Under the pieces are notes generated by a model. The model worked only from the letters and a program-made list of their open reading frames with translations, ran no database searches and was not told the origin of the DNA. Shown here one piece after another: positions 19,877-30,106 of a stretch of DNA of 64,000 bases (its first letter is position 1; each line of letters starts with the position of its first letter). The stretch is from Moraxella sp. ZY210820 (GTDB lineage Bacteria; Pseudomonadota; Gammaproteobacteria; Pseudomonadales; Moraxellaceae): positions 1,550,001 through 1,614,000 of the forward strand of contig NZ_CP089978.1 in the NCBI RefSeq assembly GCF_030674635.1, given 5' to 3'. A program made the translations under genes and the position numbers.

Positions 19877-21034
19877 TTAAAATTTCCAAACACTAAATTC
19901 GCCTTTATGAGTTGAAGCATAAAGTCGATTATCATCAACATATAAATAGCTGACCCCACCCTTAGTCTTAGCACGTCCTATAATATCGCCACTTTCAGGA
20001 TTTACTATATGTAACACCCCTTCTAAATCGCCTACAATAATATATCCATCAAGCAAAACAGGATTACTTAATTTACGATTTGCCAATTGTTCATTTGACC
20101 AAATCACACGACCAGATACCAAATCATACGCCGTTAAATAACCATTGCTACGACTAACATAAACTTTTTCATTATCACTTGCTGGAGATTGATTACTACT
20201 TACGTCTTCTGACCATAAAGTACGTTGCTGATTTAAATCAGTTACTGTTAATTGCCCTTGATAACTTGTTGTTATTAATAATGAACCAATTAAAAGTGGT
20301 TCGCCATCAATATCAATGACACGGTTAATTTCTGAACGTCCATCACTTACAGCAACACGGCGTTGAATCATTGCCATACCACTTACACCATCAATGACCA
20401 CAATATGACCATTACTGCCTGTTACTACAACACTACGCCCATCAGCCGAAATTGGTGCAGCTTGTCCACGCAAGCCAAATTGATTATGTGGTAATTTATA
20501 TGCCCATAATTGTTGTCCTGACTTCACATCATGTGCATAAACAGTACCATCATTGGTAATAGTAATGACACGTCCCATTTGAATGAGTGATGGTGCTAAA
20601 ACTGATGACCCCAATTCAGCACGCCATAGGATTTGACCATTGCTTGCATCTAACGCAAATAATTCACCTTTTAAATTGGCAACCGCAACCACACCTTCAG
20701 CAACTTCAACACCTGCTGATAAACCACGTTTACTCACTTTAGTTTCCCATAAACGTGATTTACCTTTATAAGCGGTTACAATACCCTTAGGATTAATCAC
20801 AAAATCAATCCCTTGCTCAGATTCAATACGTAAACGCAAGGCTTGAGCTTTATGTACTGCCGATACATTATAATCAGCAATTAATGATAATTGCTTTTGT
20901 TGCTGTTCTAATTTAACCAATTTTGCAGGTTTATTATCAACCTTAACTGTATCATTTTTACCGCAAGCTGTGAGGGTTAAACTCGCTAAGACCATCGCCA
21001 ATAAAGTGCGTTTTTTAACCATATATTTCATCAT
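19877..21034 (-). CDS. bamB: Outer membrane assembly lipoprotein BamB
   Basis: BamB is the beta-propeller lipoprotein of the BAM complex that inserts beta-barrel proteins in the outer membrane. The N-terminus has a signal peptide with lipobox LTLTAC (Cys about 24). The remainder consists of PQQ-like repeats, with segments such as GELFALDASNGQILWRAELG, GTVYAHDVKSGQQLWAYKL and GYLTAYDLVSGRVIWS. Length (385) fits. Its start overlaps the yfgM stop by one base, and der follows directly, the usual order. Confidence 0.96.
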   Translation of the reverse strand: MMKYMVKKRTLLAMVLASLTLTACGKNDTVKVDNKPAKLVKLEQQQKQLSLIADYNVSAVHKAQALRLRIESEQGIDFVINPKGIVTAYKGKSRLWETKVSKRGLSAGVEVAEGVVAVANLKGELFALDASNGQILWRAELGSSVLAPSLIQMGRVITITNDGTVYAHDVKSGQQLWAYKLPHNQFGLRGQAAPISADGRSVVVTGSNGHIVVIDGVSGMAMIQRRVAVSDGRSEINRVIDIDGEPLLIGSLLITTSYQGQLTVTDLNQQRTLWSEDVSSNQSPASDNEKVYVSRSNGYLTAYDLVSGRVIWSNEQLANRKLSNPVLLDGYIIVGDLEGVLHIVNPESGDIIGRAKTKGGVSYLYVDDNRLYASTHKGEFSVWKF

Positions 21035-21768
21035 TATTCCTTCTCTGCTGTTAATTGAGTTTCAGCATTTACACTAACAGGAGTTTCCATTGTTGCAGTT
21101 AAAATTGGCTGTGGGAAATTCGGTTCATCAACTTGTACCCCTACACTTTCCAATTTCATACGCAAAATAGCACTATCTTCTTCACGTTTCAACAAACTAT
21201 CCCAAGCAGTTTGATATGCTTTTTGAGCAGATTCAGTGTCTTTTTTTGCCACATAAATATCGCCTTTACGCTCTTCAACCGTTGATGTAAATGCTTCTGT
21301 TTTGACTTTAGCCAATGTTGCTAAAGCATCATCTAACTTATCTTGAGCCACTTGCACATTTGCTAAACGTAAATGTACAATTGCCACCAAACCTTCATCA
21401 TCTACTTTTGATGAATCAACTTGTAACAATGCTTTTTCTGCTGATGCATAATCTTCACGTTGATAAGCTTGATCAGCAATCACAAGTTGTGCCAGAATCG
21501 CCTGTGCAGAATCAGGCGCTTCTTGTGTAATTTTATCTGCTGTACCTGCAAAACCCGATAATGCAGTTGTTACATCCGCTTGTTGCGTATCATTCATTAA
21601 TTGCTGAACAGTTGCTGTACTACGTTCATACTCTGCACTTTTCTGTTGTTGCCAATAGCTCCAGCCCCCCACACCGACTACTGTGGCAAAAATACCACCT
21701 ACAATTAACACACCATAACTTTTCATAAAATTACGAATTGTTTCAATTTGTTGTGCTTCACTACTCAT
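21034..21768 (-). CDS. yfgM: YfgM family SecYEG-associated TPR protein
   Basis: A 244-residue inner-membrane protein with a short cytoplasmic N-terminus, one membrane segment (about residues 16-37) and a periplasmic TPR domain. In E. coli YfgM associates with SecYEG and PpiD and helps handle newly exported proteins. ATG 21768 (MSSEAQQIETIRNFMKSYG) is preceded by GAGG at ideal distance, so I prefer it to the ATG at 21792. Context hisS-yfgM-bamB-der is conserved and supports the assignment. Confidence 0.92.
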   Translation of the reverse strand: MSSEAQQIETIRNFMKSYGVLIVGGIFATVVGVGGWSYWQQQKSAEYERSTATVQQLMNDTQQADVTTALSGFAGTADKITQEAPDSAQAILAQLVIADQAYQREDYASAEKALLQVDSSKVDDEGLVAIVHLRLANVQVAQDKLDDALATLAKVKTEAFTSTVEERKGDIYVAKKDTESAQKAYQTAWDSLLKREEDSAILRMKLESVGVQVDEPNFPQPILTATMETPVSVNAETQLTAEKE

Positions 21769-21900
21769 CGCAACCTCAAATTTTATTATCACTTTTTGAT
21801 CAAAATATCATTCAATCATCGCCATTATTATAAAAGAGAAATAACAACAACAATATGTAGTTTTGGTTATTTCTCTGTACAAAGTTTCAAAAAATCCACT

Positions 21901-23190
21901 TTAATTTAGATGATGGTATAAAGAATCTGCTAATTGTACAATATCTATCAAAGTTTGCTCACCATTTTGCAAATTTTTCACCAAAATCTGTTGAGATTGC
22001 CATTCACGTTCACCTAAAATCAAGGCAAATTTTGCGCCTGACTGGTCGGCTTTTTTCATTTGGCTTTTTAAACTGCCTTGCGAACCTGTTTTCAGACGGA
22101 TTTTTTGTCCTTGCGTATCAAAATCATCACGCAACTGCTCCGCCAAAACCAAGGCTTGAGCTTGATAAGCAGGTTCTGCTACTAAAAACACATCGCATTC
22201 ACTTTGCTGTTCATCGTTTAATTGTTGCTCAAGTAACAATAATAAACGTTCCATACCCATTGCAAAACCAAAGGCTGGCACAGATTGGTCAGCTTTACCT
22301 TTTAATTGTCCGACTAAACCATCATAACGTCCACCTGCACATACTGTACCTTGTGAACCGAGATGCGTTGTTGTCCATTCAAACACGGTTTTATTATAAT
22401 AATCTAAACCACGCACCAATTTTTGATTGATGATAAACTCAACACCTGCTTGACGTAAATACTCTTGCAACTGATTGAAATGATTAAGACTTTCTTCTTG
22501 TAAAAAGTCATGTAATTTTGGTGCATTTTGCAAAATCTGTTGCGTTTTTTCGATTTTACTATCTAAAATACGTAATGGATTGGTGGTTAAACGACGTTGG
22601 CTATCTTCATCTAAATCTGCTTTAAATTCAGTGAGATAATTCACCAAAGCATCACGATAAGCCTTACGCTCATGGATTTCACCAAGCGTATTCAACTCTA
22701 ATTGCACTTTATCCGCCACGCCCATACGTTTCCACAAACGAGCCGTCATTAAAATCACTTCTGCATCAATATCAGGCGTTGCCACGCCAAAAGTTTCCAC
22801 ACCAAATTGATGAAATTGACGATAACGTCCTTTTTGCGGTTTTTCATAGCGGAACATAGGTCCCACATACCACACTCGTGGCGTTGCCCCACGCAATAAA
22901 TTATGCTCCAGCATCGCACGCACACAACCTGCCGTCCCTTCTGGACGTAAGGTCAAACTATCTGGCGGGGTACTTTTATCCAAAAAAGTGTACATTTCTT
23001 TTTCGACAATGTCAGTCGCATCGCCAATCGCACGAGCAAATAAACCTGTTTGCTCCACAATCGGTAAACGGATTTGTTGATAGCCATAACTATCCATTAG
23101 TTCAGCTAACACTTGTTCTAACTTTCGCCAAGCCATTGTTTGACTTGGTAAAATATCGTTAAAACCTTTGATTGATGTAATGGTACTCAT
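21901..23190 (-). CDS. hisS: Histidyl-tRNA synthetase
   Basis: HisRS charges tRNA-His. The 429-residue class II synthetase begins with IKGFNDILP, has motif 2 in [12 protein letters not shown] and [10 protein letters not shown], the histidine-binding segment [13 protein letters not shown], and motif 3 in [12 protein letters not shown]. The C-terminal anticodon-binding domain follows. It precedes yfgM by 132 bp on the same strand. Confidence 0.98.
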   Translation of the reverse strand: MSTITSIKGFNDILPSQTMAWRKLEQVLAELMDSYGYQQIRLPIVEQTGLFARAIGDATDIVEKEMYTFLDKSTPPDSLTLRPEGTAGCVRAMLEHNLLRGATPRVWYVGPMFRYEKPQKGRYRQFHQFGVETFGVATPDIDAEVILMTARLWKRMGVADKVQLELNTLGEIHERKAYRDALVNYLTEFKADLDEDSQRRLTTNPLRILDSKIEKTQQILQNAPKLHDFLQEESLNHFNQLQEYLRQAGVEFIINQKLVRGLDYYNKTVFEWTTTHLGSQGTVCAGGRYDGLVGQLKGKADQSVPAFGFAMGMERLLLLLEQQLNDEQQSECDVFLVAEPAYQAQALVLAEQLRDDFDTQGQKIRLKTGSQGSLKSQMKKADQSGAKFALILGEREWQSQQILVKNLQNGEQTLIDIVQLADSLYHHLN

Positions 23191-23214
23191 CTTTTATCTC
23201 TCTTCAATACTCAT

Positions 23215-24105
23215 TTATTTAGATAACTGTTCTTGATAGTGTTTATCTAACTCTTTCATTTCTTTAGGACTTGGTTTACTAATTTGCGTTCTTAATACAC
23301 GCAAGGTCATACCATCTTTTAAACAATGTGGCTCGGCAATTTGTGCAAATTCAAATGGATTTTTTTCATCATAAGTGACCTCATCAAAACCATTGGAAAA
23401 AATCCAATCGCCAACTTTAAATTCCTGTTCACGAATCACCAAGACTTGTTTTTCTGCATTCCAATGTGTTACACCACTTGGGAAAACCGTTAAATCCGTA
23501 TCACTTAAACCTAAACAACCATTTTTATTTTCCAGTTTTGTCCAACCTGCAGGTTGAATTTCTGGTTCGCCTTTATCTTCAAAAGGATAAGCAAAATATT
23601 GACCTTGTGGCACGGCGAGTTTTTTACTAAACATCGTACCCAAATAGACAATATTTCGCCCTTCTTGTAAACATTGTGATTGAGCTTGTTTGATAAATTG
23701 ATGTTGTTTTTTCACTGAATAAGGTTCATGACGCAGATAATTGCTAAAAATATAATCACCTAAACGATATTCATCATTATATACTGTTAAAATTTGCTTT
23801 TGCTCATTCCAACTGGTAATGCTATCAGGAAATACAGGAATTGAATATCGACCATCATCATGTTTAATCAATAAACAACGATTTTCCATCACCACACGCC
23901 CTAAAAAGGCAGGGGCATCTTCTTCTCCACCAGCTTTTAAATCCCAAGAAAAATAAGGGCTTAGCTGTTTAATAATGGCTTGTGTATTCACATCATCTTT
24001 AGGTACATCTTGGGCTGATGGACTATTTTGCGTGTTTGATGAACAGCCATAGAAAGCCATTGTAATACCTAAAATTAACGAGATTTTTTTAATATTCATC
24101 ATCAT
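23215..24105 (-). CDS. Lipoprotein with internally duplicated domain
   Basis: A 296-residue putative lipoprotein: signal sequence ending AFYGCSSN (lipobox Cys about 21). The mature part holds two related copies of a domain of about 95 residues. Copy 1 runs around residues 65-160 and copy 2 around 180-275. Shared landmarks are CL(L/G), FP(D/S)(S/G)(I/V)T(S/H)WN, KQxLxV, (L/V)GD(Y/W)IFSN and a late CL(Q/K)(E/D)G. Each copy has two cysteines at matching places, suggesting a disulfide per domain. I do not recognise the family. It sits between ispG and hisS, where most relatives have no gene. Confidence 0.7.
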   Translation of the reverse strand: MMMNIKKISLILGITMAFYGCSSNTQNSPSAQDVPKDDVNTQAIIKQLSPYFSWDLKAGGEEDAPAFLGRVVMENRCLLIKHDDGRYSIPVFPDSITSWNEQKQILTVYNDEYRLGDYIFSNYLRHEPYSVKKQHQFIKQAQSQCLQEGRNIVYLGTMFSKKLAVPQGQYFAYPFEDKGEPEIQPAGWTKLENKNGCLGLSDTDLTVFPSGVTHWNAEKQVLVIREQEFKVGDWIFSNGFDEVTYDEKNPFEFAQIAEPHCLKDGMTLRVLRTQISKPSPKEMKELDKHYQEQLSK

Positions 24106-24164
24106 TACAACACTCTCTAATAACCATCTATCTGCACAACATATTTTAGCCCTAAGTTTAATTT

Positions 24165-25055
24165 TTACTTTAAACTTAAGATTTTTCTTGAACCATTTAT
24201 AATAATGGTGACTATAGCCATACCAATCAATAAATCAGGTAATGGTGATTTAAAATACCATACAGCTAAACCAGCAACAATCACTCCACAGTTAATCAAC
24301 ACATCATTTGCAGAAAAAATATAACTTGCTTTCATGTGTACACCATCATTTTGGCGTTGAGCAACTAAATACAAACAAATCACATTACCAATCAAAGCAA
24401 TACAACTCATCGTAATCATCAAAAATGATATTGGCTCTGAACCAAACCAATAACGGCGAATAATATCAATCAACAGTAATATTGCTAAAGTTAATTGCGT
24501 AAATCCAGCAATTTTACTTGCTTGTTTTTGTAAGGCTAAAGATTTTCCTACCGCATATAAAGCAATACCATAAACCAAAGCATCAGCTAACATATCTAAG
24601 GCATCACCTAATAAACCCGTAGATTTTGCCCATAACCCTGTCATCAATTCCAATAAAAATAACGTAAAGTTAATCATCAACAGGATTTTTAAAATCTTCT
24701 TTTGTGATTGCTCATCATTTTTTGTATCAGCTTGATAAACCTGTAGAGAACTGTCCAATAAGGTCATATTATATTGTAAACTATCTAATTTTAATGATAT
24801 TTCATCAATATTATTTAGTTTATGCCAGACTGTTACTTGTCGTTGTGCTAAATTGAATTGTACATCTTGAATATATATTAAATCAGCCAAAACCATTCTT
24901 ACCATGTGTTCTTCAGCAGAACAATCCATTTTTGCCAAATGATACACAGTTTTATATAATTCTTGTCCAAGCAAAGTTGATTTATTTATTTCTTCTGTTG
25001 CTTGAACAGTTTCTGAACTACACCCACAACAAGATGAATTTTTTTGACAACTCAT
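24165..25055 (-). CDS. Cation diffusion facilitator-like transporter with HMA domain
   Basis: A 296-residue protein with a Cys-rich N-terminus (Cys 3, 9, 10, 12), a heavy-metal-associated-like domain (about residues 35-100) and a CDF-type membrane domain of about six helices (about 120-295). The HMA-like motif is KMDCSAEEHM, with Glu in place of the second Cys. The first metal-site helix is GLLGDALDMLADALVYG and the later one is SANDVLINCG, matching the CDF D-xxx-D positions. It probably exports a divalent metal from the cytoplasm; the ion cannot be told. It has its own short upstream gap after ispG. Confidence 0.8.
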   Translation of the reverse strand: MSCQKNSSCCGCSSETVQATEEINKSTLLGQELYKTVYHLAKMDCSAEEHMVRMVLADLIYIQDVQFNLAQRQVTVWHKLNNIDEISLKLDSLQYNMTLLDSSLQVYQADTKNDEQSQKKILKILLMINFTLFLLELMTGLWAKSTGLLGDALDMLADALVYGIALYAVGKSLALQKQASKIAGFTQLTLAILLLIDIIRRYWFGSEPISFLMITMSCIALIGNVICLYLVAQRQNDGVHMKASYIFSANDVLINCGVIVAGLAVWYFKSPLPDLLIGMAIVTIIINGSRKILSLK

Positions 25056-25089
25056 TTAATATTACCTTCAACAAAAATCATCAAATCAA

Positions 25090-26205
25090 TCACCCACCAA
25101 CACGAATAATTTCTTTGGCTTTCGCCTCTTCCGTATCTTTAACACGCTGACGTACCATCGCTTCAATTTCATCAACCAAACGATTGGTATCAATCAAATG
25201 ACTTTTTTCACCATTACGATACACTAGCGAACGTGGCATTGCCCCCACCACACCAATATCCGCTTCTTTGGCTTCTCCCGGTCCATTCACTTTACAACCA
25301 ATCACCGACACGTCCATTGGCGTACGCACATCTTCAAGACGCTCTTCCAACATTTGCATGACTTTAATCACGTTAAATTCTTGACGGCTACAGCTTGGAC
25401 AGGCGATAAAGTTAATACCATTAGAACGTAGGCTCAACGATTTTAAAATATCAAAACCAATTTTAATTTCTTCTTCAGGTTCGGCAGCCAATGAAATTCG
25501 CATGGTATCGCCAATGCCATCGAGTAATAAACCACCCAATGCAATTGCTGATTTTACCGTTCCTGTACGATAAATCCCCGCTTCAGTTACCCCCAAATGC
25601 AACGGACAATCCACTTGGGCGGAAAGCAAGCGATAAGCATCTAACGTTAAAAATACATTTGATGCTTTAACGCTGATTTTATATTCATGGAAATTTAACT
25701 TATCTAAAATATCAATATGACGTAAGGCAGATTCTAACAAGGCTTCGCCAGTTGGCTCACCATATTTTTTTTGTAAATCTTTTTCCAATGAACCAGCATT
25801 CACGCCAATACGCATAGAAATTCCATGATGACGTGCCGCTGCGACCACTTCTCGTACTTTTTCATCAGAACCAATATTACCAGGGTTAATCCGCAAACAA
25901 TCTGCACCATAATCTGCCACTGCTAAGGCAATTTTATAGTCAAAATGAATATCTGCAATTAATGGGACATTTACACGTTTACGAATTTCACCAAAGGCTT
26001 GAGCAGCTTCCATACTTGGTACGGAAACACGCATCATATCTGCACCTGCATTGACACAACGCTCAATTTGAGCCACTGTTGCATCAACATCACAGGTTTC
26101 AGTATTGGTCATACTTTGCACAGAAATAGGGGCATCGCCACCGACATAGACTGAACCGACACGAATTTTTCGTGTTTTACGGCGAACGATTGGATTATGA
26201 ATCAT
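25090..26205 (-). CDS. ispG: 4-hydroxy-3-methylbut-2-enyl diphosphate synthase (IspG/GcpE)
   Basis: IspG is the iron-sulfur enzyme that makes HMBPP in the MEP isoprenoid pathway. The 371-residue protein has the TIM-barrel part ([30 protein letters not shown]) and the C-terminal cluster domain with Cys in [10 protein letters not shown] and [14 protein letters not shown]. Length is standard. It is part of the ndk-rlmN-pilF-rodZ-ispG gene order, with a 147-bp gap after rodZ that may hold an extra promoter. Confidence 0.98.
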   Translation of the reverse strand: MIHNPIVRRKTRKIRVGSVYVGGDAPISVQSMTNTETCDVDATVAQIERCVNAGADMMRVSVPSMEAAQAFGEIRKRVNVPLIADIHFDYKIALAVADYGADCLRINPGNIGSDEKVREVVAAARHHGISMRIGVNAGSLEKDLQKKYGEPTGEALLESALRHIDILDKLNFHEYKISVKASNVFLTLDAYRLLSAQVDCPLHLGVTEAGIYRTGTVKSAIALGGLLLDGIGDTMRISLAAEPEEEIKIGFDILKSLSLRSNGINFIACPSCSRQEFNVIKVMQMLEERLEDVRTPMDVSVIGCKVNGPGEAKEADIGVVGAMPRSLVYRNGEKSHLIDTNRLVDEIEAMVRQRVKDTEEAKAKEIIRVGG

Positions 26206-26352
26206 AACAATAAGACCTATTTTTGTTCAAAGTGTAAAATAAAATAAATATGATTAACATCTTGATGCACAAATCTACAATAACTCTATAAAATCAATAA
26301 GTTACCATACATCAAGAATTACATCAGCATATTTAAAATACGTTATCAGCCA

Positions 26353-27150
26353 TTAGCGTGCTAAACGGAAATCAACTTTACCATTGACCATACGTTTTGA
26401 TAAATCAATATTTTCATCATTCAAACGTAAAGTCGCCACAGTCGCATCATCAATACGAACACGGAATGGAGCTTGACCAGTCAATTCTAAACTATTACTT
26501 TGACGACCAGTTGCTAATACTTTACCTTTTGCATCTTCAATATGCACTGAAGTTGGACGTGTAAATGATAAATACAACTTTTCTCCACTCATCTCTACCG
26601 CATTTACTTGAGTAGTACCACGTGTTGTTGTACCTGTATTTAAATCAATCACTTCAATTTGTGCATTATCTGTATTGGCATTTTGTTTTTTAGATGACAC
26701 TGATTTAACAATTACTGTCATAATACCTAATACAATTAATAAAGCAATCGCATAGCCCAACCATTTCTTCCAATCCATTGCAATTGGATTTTTAGGGCTT
26801 GCCAACTTACCTTTCATTTGCACAGGAGAATCTGTTAGTTTTTGTACCGTAGCACGCCCAGTATGAGCAGTATAAACACGGTCAAAACTTGAAACCACCT
26901 CATCTGCATCGACTTGCAAATAAGTGGCATAAGCACGATAAAACCCCTTAATAAAAGTTGCTTCTGGCAAATGTTGATAATCACCTTGCTCTAAAGCTGT
27001 TAAAGTTTTCACAGGAATGGTCAAATCTTTTGCAACTTGAGCCAAATCTAACTTTTTACTTTTACGAATTTTCGCCAAATATTCACCAGGTTGTTGGATT
27101 TTCGGTTCTGTTGAATCAGGCATTGGAGCTGAATTTGGAGTTACTTCCAT
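26353..27150 (-). CDS. rodZ: RodZ-like cytoskeleton-associated protein
   Basis: A 265-residue bitopic membrane protein with a helix-turn-helix Xre-like domain (about residues 20-90, GEYLAKIRKSKKLDLAQVAK and LTALEQGDYQHLPE), one membrane segment (about 130-150) and a periplasmic DUF4115 domain (about 180-265). RodZ links MreB to the cell-wall elongation machinery. The C-terminal domain is short, as in Moraxellaceae relatives. It overlaps pilF by 10 bp, suggesting coupling. Confidence 0.9.
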   Translation of the reverse strand: MEVTPNSAPMPDSTEPKIQQPGEYLAKIRKSKKLDLAQVAKDLTIPVKTLTALEQGDYQHLPEATFIKGFYRAYATYLQVDADEVVSSFDRVYTAHTGRATVQKLTDSPVQMKGKLASPKNPIAMDWKKWLGYAIALLIVLGIMTVIVKSVSSKKQNANTDNAQIEVIDLNTGTTTRGTTQVNAVEMSGEKLYLSFTRPTSVHIEDAKGKVLATGRQSNSLELTGQAPFRVRIDDATVATLRLNDENIDLSKRMVNGKVDFRLAR

Positions 27151-27968
27151 ACGACCTCTGAACTATCTTTAAGTTTTAAATAACGTTGATATTCGACACT
27201 ATCAGGATATAATGCACGCATTTGATTTGCTAAAATTTGTACTTTGGTTTTATCATTAAAAGCACGTGCAATACGCAACTCAATCCACAATGCACGAGAA
27301 TTTAATTGTTCCTTACCTACACGGCGTGAAAATTGCTCATAAGCAGCTGCCGCACTGTTAAAATCTTTCTTTAAATAAAAAATTTCAGCCAACTCAAAAT
27401 ATGCAGCAGGAGAACCCGAACGGTCTGCTTGTATCGATTGCTTAAATGCTTGCTCGGCATTATTTAAATCATTTAATGCCAAATATACCATACCTAAATT
27501 TTCTAAAGCTACCGCACGTTGTTCATAACCCAATGTTGTTCCCGCAATTTTTAAATTTTCAATCGCAGCGGCATATTTTTTAATCATAAATAAATATGTA
27601 CCATAATTAAGACGAATGCGTGCATTTTTAGGGTCAGCACTTACCGCAGTACGATAATATTGTTCAGCTTTGGCGATATTTGTTGGACTACCCTCTGTTT
27701 GCAACAATACCCCCATCATCATATTTGCTTCAGCACTGCGTGAGTTAATTTGTAATGCCTGATCAAGTGAGCGTTTTGCCGCATCTAAATCACCAGAACG
27801 GATATATTCAGCAGCCAATTGTGTGCGTGTTTGGATTGCACGTTCAGGGTCTTTCTTCACTTCCTTTTGTACAGGTGCACCTATTACTGTTGTTGTTTCA
27901 CAGCCAACCAGTCCAATTGAACTTATTGTAGCAATAAGCATAAAACTCAACCACTTTTGTTGCATCAT
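27141..27968 (-). CDS. pilF: Type IV pilus pilotin PilF/PilW
   Basis: A 275-residue lipoprotein: signal peptide with lipobox near ISSIGLVGCETT, then about five TPR repeats (for example AEYIRSGDLDAAKRSLDQAL and YLALNDLNNAEQAFKQSI). PilF helps the PilQ secretin assemble in the outer membrane. Both the position between rlmN and rodZ and the TPR content fit. No other pilus gene is in the window. Confidence 0.92.
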   Translation of the reverse strand: MMQQKWLSFMLIATISSIGLVGCETTTVIGAPVQKEVKKDPERAIQTRTQLAAEYIRSGDLDAAKRSLDQALQINSRSAEANMMMGVLLQTEGSPTNIAKAEQYYRTAVSADPKNARIRLNYGTYLFMIKKYAAAIENLKIAGTTLGYEQRAVALENLGMVYLALNDLNNAEQAFKQSIQADRSGSPAAYFELAEIFYLKKDFNSAAAAYEQFSRRVGKEQLNSRALWIELRIARAFNDKTKVQILANQMRALYPDSVEYQRYLKLKDSSEVVWK

Positions 27969-27983
27969 TTTTACCGTCCTCTT

Positions 27984-29180
27984 TTAACTTGATACTCGTA
28001 AAATTTCATATTGTGCTGCAACCTTCTTTTTCCATTGCTCTGCACGGCGTGTACGATCTGCTACTTGTCCTACCAATTGCCCACAAGCTGCATCAATATC
28101 ATCGCCTCGTGTTTGACGAATAGTACATACAAAACCTGCATCTGACAACTTTTGTTGAAATGCTAAAATCCGATTACGACTTGAGCGTTCATATGGTGCA
28201 TGTGGAAATGGATTAAATGGAATAAGATTGATTTTACTCGGTAAATCTTTCAACAAATCAATCATTTGTTGAGCATGTTCTAAAGAGTCATTGACACCAC
28301 TCAACATCACATATTCAATAGTAACGTGTTTACGAGAGCTTTCGTTACCATCTTTTGAAATATAGCGTTTTGCAGAATCAATGAGCTGTCTTAACGGATA
28401 TTTTTTATTAATCGGCACAAGTTCATTACGCAACTCATCATTGGGTGCGTGCAAAGAAATCGCCAAAGCCACATCTAACTCTTCAGCCAATTTATCAATC
28501 ATTGGCACTATACCAGATGTCGATAAAGTTACACGGCGTTTCGACATACCATAAGCATAATCATCAAGCATTAAACTCATTGCCGAAACCACAGGCTTAA
28601 AATTCAACAAAGGCTCTCCCATACCCATCATCACCACATTGGTTACAGAACGCTCACGTTCATTAACAGGTACATCTTCCATATAAGATAAATTCGCCTG
28701 CCACAACTGTCCAATAATTTCTGCTGTGGTCAAATCACGTTGAAAACCCTGTTTTCCTGTTGAGCAAAATGAACAATCCAACGCACAACCTACTTGCGAT
28801 GAAATACATAAAGTTTTACGACTACCCGTTTTATCTTCAGCAGGAATCAGCACTGTTTCAACTAATGAACCCTCGCCTTCACCTACACGAAAAACCCATT
28901 TACGTGTACCATCTTTAGAATAATTTTTATGCACAATTTCAGGTGCTTTAATTTCACATAACTCAGCCAAACGAGTACGCAATTTTGCTGAAATATTAGT
29001 CATTTGTTCAAAATCAGTAACAAAAAACTGATGAATCCATTTCATTACTTGCGTTGCACGGAATTTTTTCTCGCCAATACTTTCAAAAAATTGCTCCATT
29101 TCAACACGAGACATGCCTAACAAATTGACTTTTGCCACTTGTTGTGTCGAGTTTAATGTCATCAATTCGGTGTTAAGCAT
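27984..29180 (-). CDS. rlmN: Dual-specificity 23S rRNA/tRNA methyltransferase RlmN
   Basis: RlmN is a radical-SAM enzyme that methylates C2 of A2503 in 23S rRNA and A37 in some tRNAs. The 398-residue protein has the iron-sulfur motif [11 protein letters not shown], then [19 protein letters not shown] and the catalytic C-terminal Cys near [12 protein letters not shown]. The first few residues differ from relatives, and a start at the second Met (MTLNSTQQ) is possible. It lies 15 bp upstream of pilF. Confidence 0.96.
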   Translation of the reverse strand: MLNTELMTLNSTQQVAKVNLLGMSRVEMEQFFESIGEKKFRATQVMKWIHQFFVTDFEQMTNISAKLRTRLAELCEIKAPEIVHKNYSKDGTRKWVFRVGEGEGSLVETVLIPAEDKTGSRKTLCISSQVGCALDCSFCSTGKQGFQRDLTTAEIIGQLWQANLSYMEDVPVNERERSVTNVVMMGMGEPLLNFKPVVSAMSLMLDDYAYGMSKRRVTLSTSGIVPMIDKLAEELDVALAISLHAPNDELRNELVPINKKYPLRQLIDSAKRYISKDGNESSRKHVTIEYVMLSGVNDSLEHAQQMIDLLKDLPSKINLIPFNPFPHAPYERSSRNRILAFQQKLSDAGFVCTIRQTRGDDIDAACGQLVGQVADRTRRAEQWKKKVAAQYEILRVSS

Positions 29181-29257
29181 AAAAAATACCCAATAAAAGA
29201 ATAAGATATAAATTAAAAAATAAATACACTCTACTATACCACAAAATCATACAAATA

Positions 29258-29293
29258 AAAAACCAGATAAATGTAAATACTTATCTGGTTTTT
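29258..29293 (-). terminator. Terminator of ndk
   Basis: A 13-bp perfect stem AAAAACCAGATAA (29258-29270) / TTATCTGGTTTTT (29281-29293) with a 10-base loop. On the minus strand it comes 42 bp after the ndk stop and is followed by T-rich sequence, so ndk is probably largely separate from rlmN. Confidence 0.85.
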
Positions 29294-29334
29294 ATGTTTG
29301 ATTGATTTTTATCTCATCAAAACTCGTTGATAAA

Positions 29335-29766
29335 TTAACGAGTGCGTGGGAAAATTTCTTCAGCAGTAAAGAAATAAGCAATTTCACGCTCTGCAGATGC
29401 AACAGAATCAGAACCGTGAGCAGCATTTTCATCAATACTTACTGCGAAATCAGCACGGATTGTACCTTTTTCAGCTTGAGCTGGGTTAGTCGCACCTAAA
29501 ATATCACGGTGAGCTAAAACAGCATTTTCACCTTCTAACACAGACACAACCACTGGACCAGAAGTCATAAAAGAAACTAAGTCAGCAAAGAAACCACGTT
29601 CTTTATGTTCAGCATAGAAACCTTCAGCTTCCTGTTGAGTTAAGTGTTTATATTTCATTGCAACTGGTTTTAAACCTGCTTTTTCAAAACGAGCAACGAT
29701 GTCGCCAATGTGGTTTTTACCAACTGCATCTGGCTTAATAATAGATAATGTACGTTCAATTGCCAT
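29335..29766 (-). CDS. ndk: Nucleoside diphosphate kinase
   Basis: Ndk balances nucleoside triphosphates by a phosphohistidine mechanism. The 143-residue protein starts [18 protein letters not shown] and carries the active-site His in [13 protein letters not shown]. Length is standard. GGAG lies seven bases before the ATG and a sigma70-like promoter is upstream. Confidence 0.98.
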   Translation of the reverse strand: MAIERTLSIIKPDAVGKNHIGDIVARFEKAGLKPVAMKYKHLTQQEAEGFYAEHKERGFFADLVSFMTSGPVVVSVLEGENAVLAHRDILGATNPAQAEKGTIRADFAVSIDENAAHGSDSVASAEREIAYFFTAEEIFPRTR

Positions 29767-29810
29767 GATAAACTCCGCAATATTAACTTTAAAAATAAAA
29801 ATGGTACATT

Positions 29811-29839
29811 ATTATAGCGATATTTTTTATTTTTTTCAG
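29811..29839 (-). promoter_or_regulatory. Sigma70-like promoter of ndk
   Basis: On the minus strand CTGAAA (29839-29834), a 17-bp spacer and a perfect TATAAT (29816-29811), 44 bp before the ndk ATG. Confidence 0.6.
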
Positions 29840-29970
29840 TAGTTTTTAATTATTTTTTATATTCTTATTAAAATATTAAATATTTTCAATAAGTTAATTA
29901 TAAAATATCATCTATAAAACTATATAAATTAAAACACATAAAAAACTTATGATTTTTTTGATAAAAGCCA

Positions 29971-29998
29971 TAGATTTTATACAAAATTATGCTAAAAT
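29971..29998 (+). promoter_or_regulatory. Extended -10 promoter upstream of the autotransporter
   Basis: TAGATT (29971-29976), 16 bp, then TGCTAAAAT ending at 29998 (extended -10 with TAAAAT 29993-29998). Transcription would start near 30005, placing the 8-bp repeat tract in the 5' untranslated region. The start site is inferred, not measured. Confidence 0.45.
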
Positions 29999-30015
29999 AA
30001 AAATACAAATAGATA

Positions 30016-30063
30016 CAGCTTAACAGCTTAACAGCTTAACAGCTTAACAGCTTAACAGCTTAA
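30016..30063 (+). repeat. Six perfect tandem copies of an 8-bp repeat
   Basis: CAGCTTAA is repeated six times without a mismatch between the promoter and the autotransporter start at 30107. Such tracts change length by slipped-strand mispairing. Because the unit lies outside the coding frame it would alter leader length or structure, not frame. Confidence 0.95.
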
Positions 30064-30106
30064 CAAAGTTGTATGTTTTTTCTCTATTTTATGCAACAGG
30101 TATTCA

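Noticed and set aside
30016..30063. Possible CRISPR-like repeat
   Set aside because: The units are directly adjacent, 8 bp long and without spacers; it is a simple tandem repeat.
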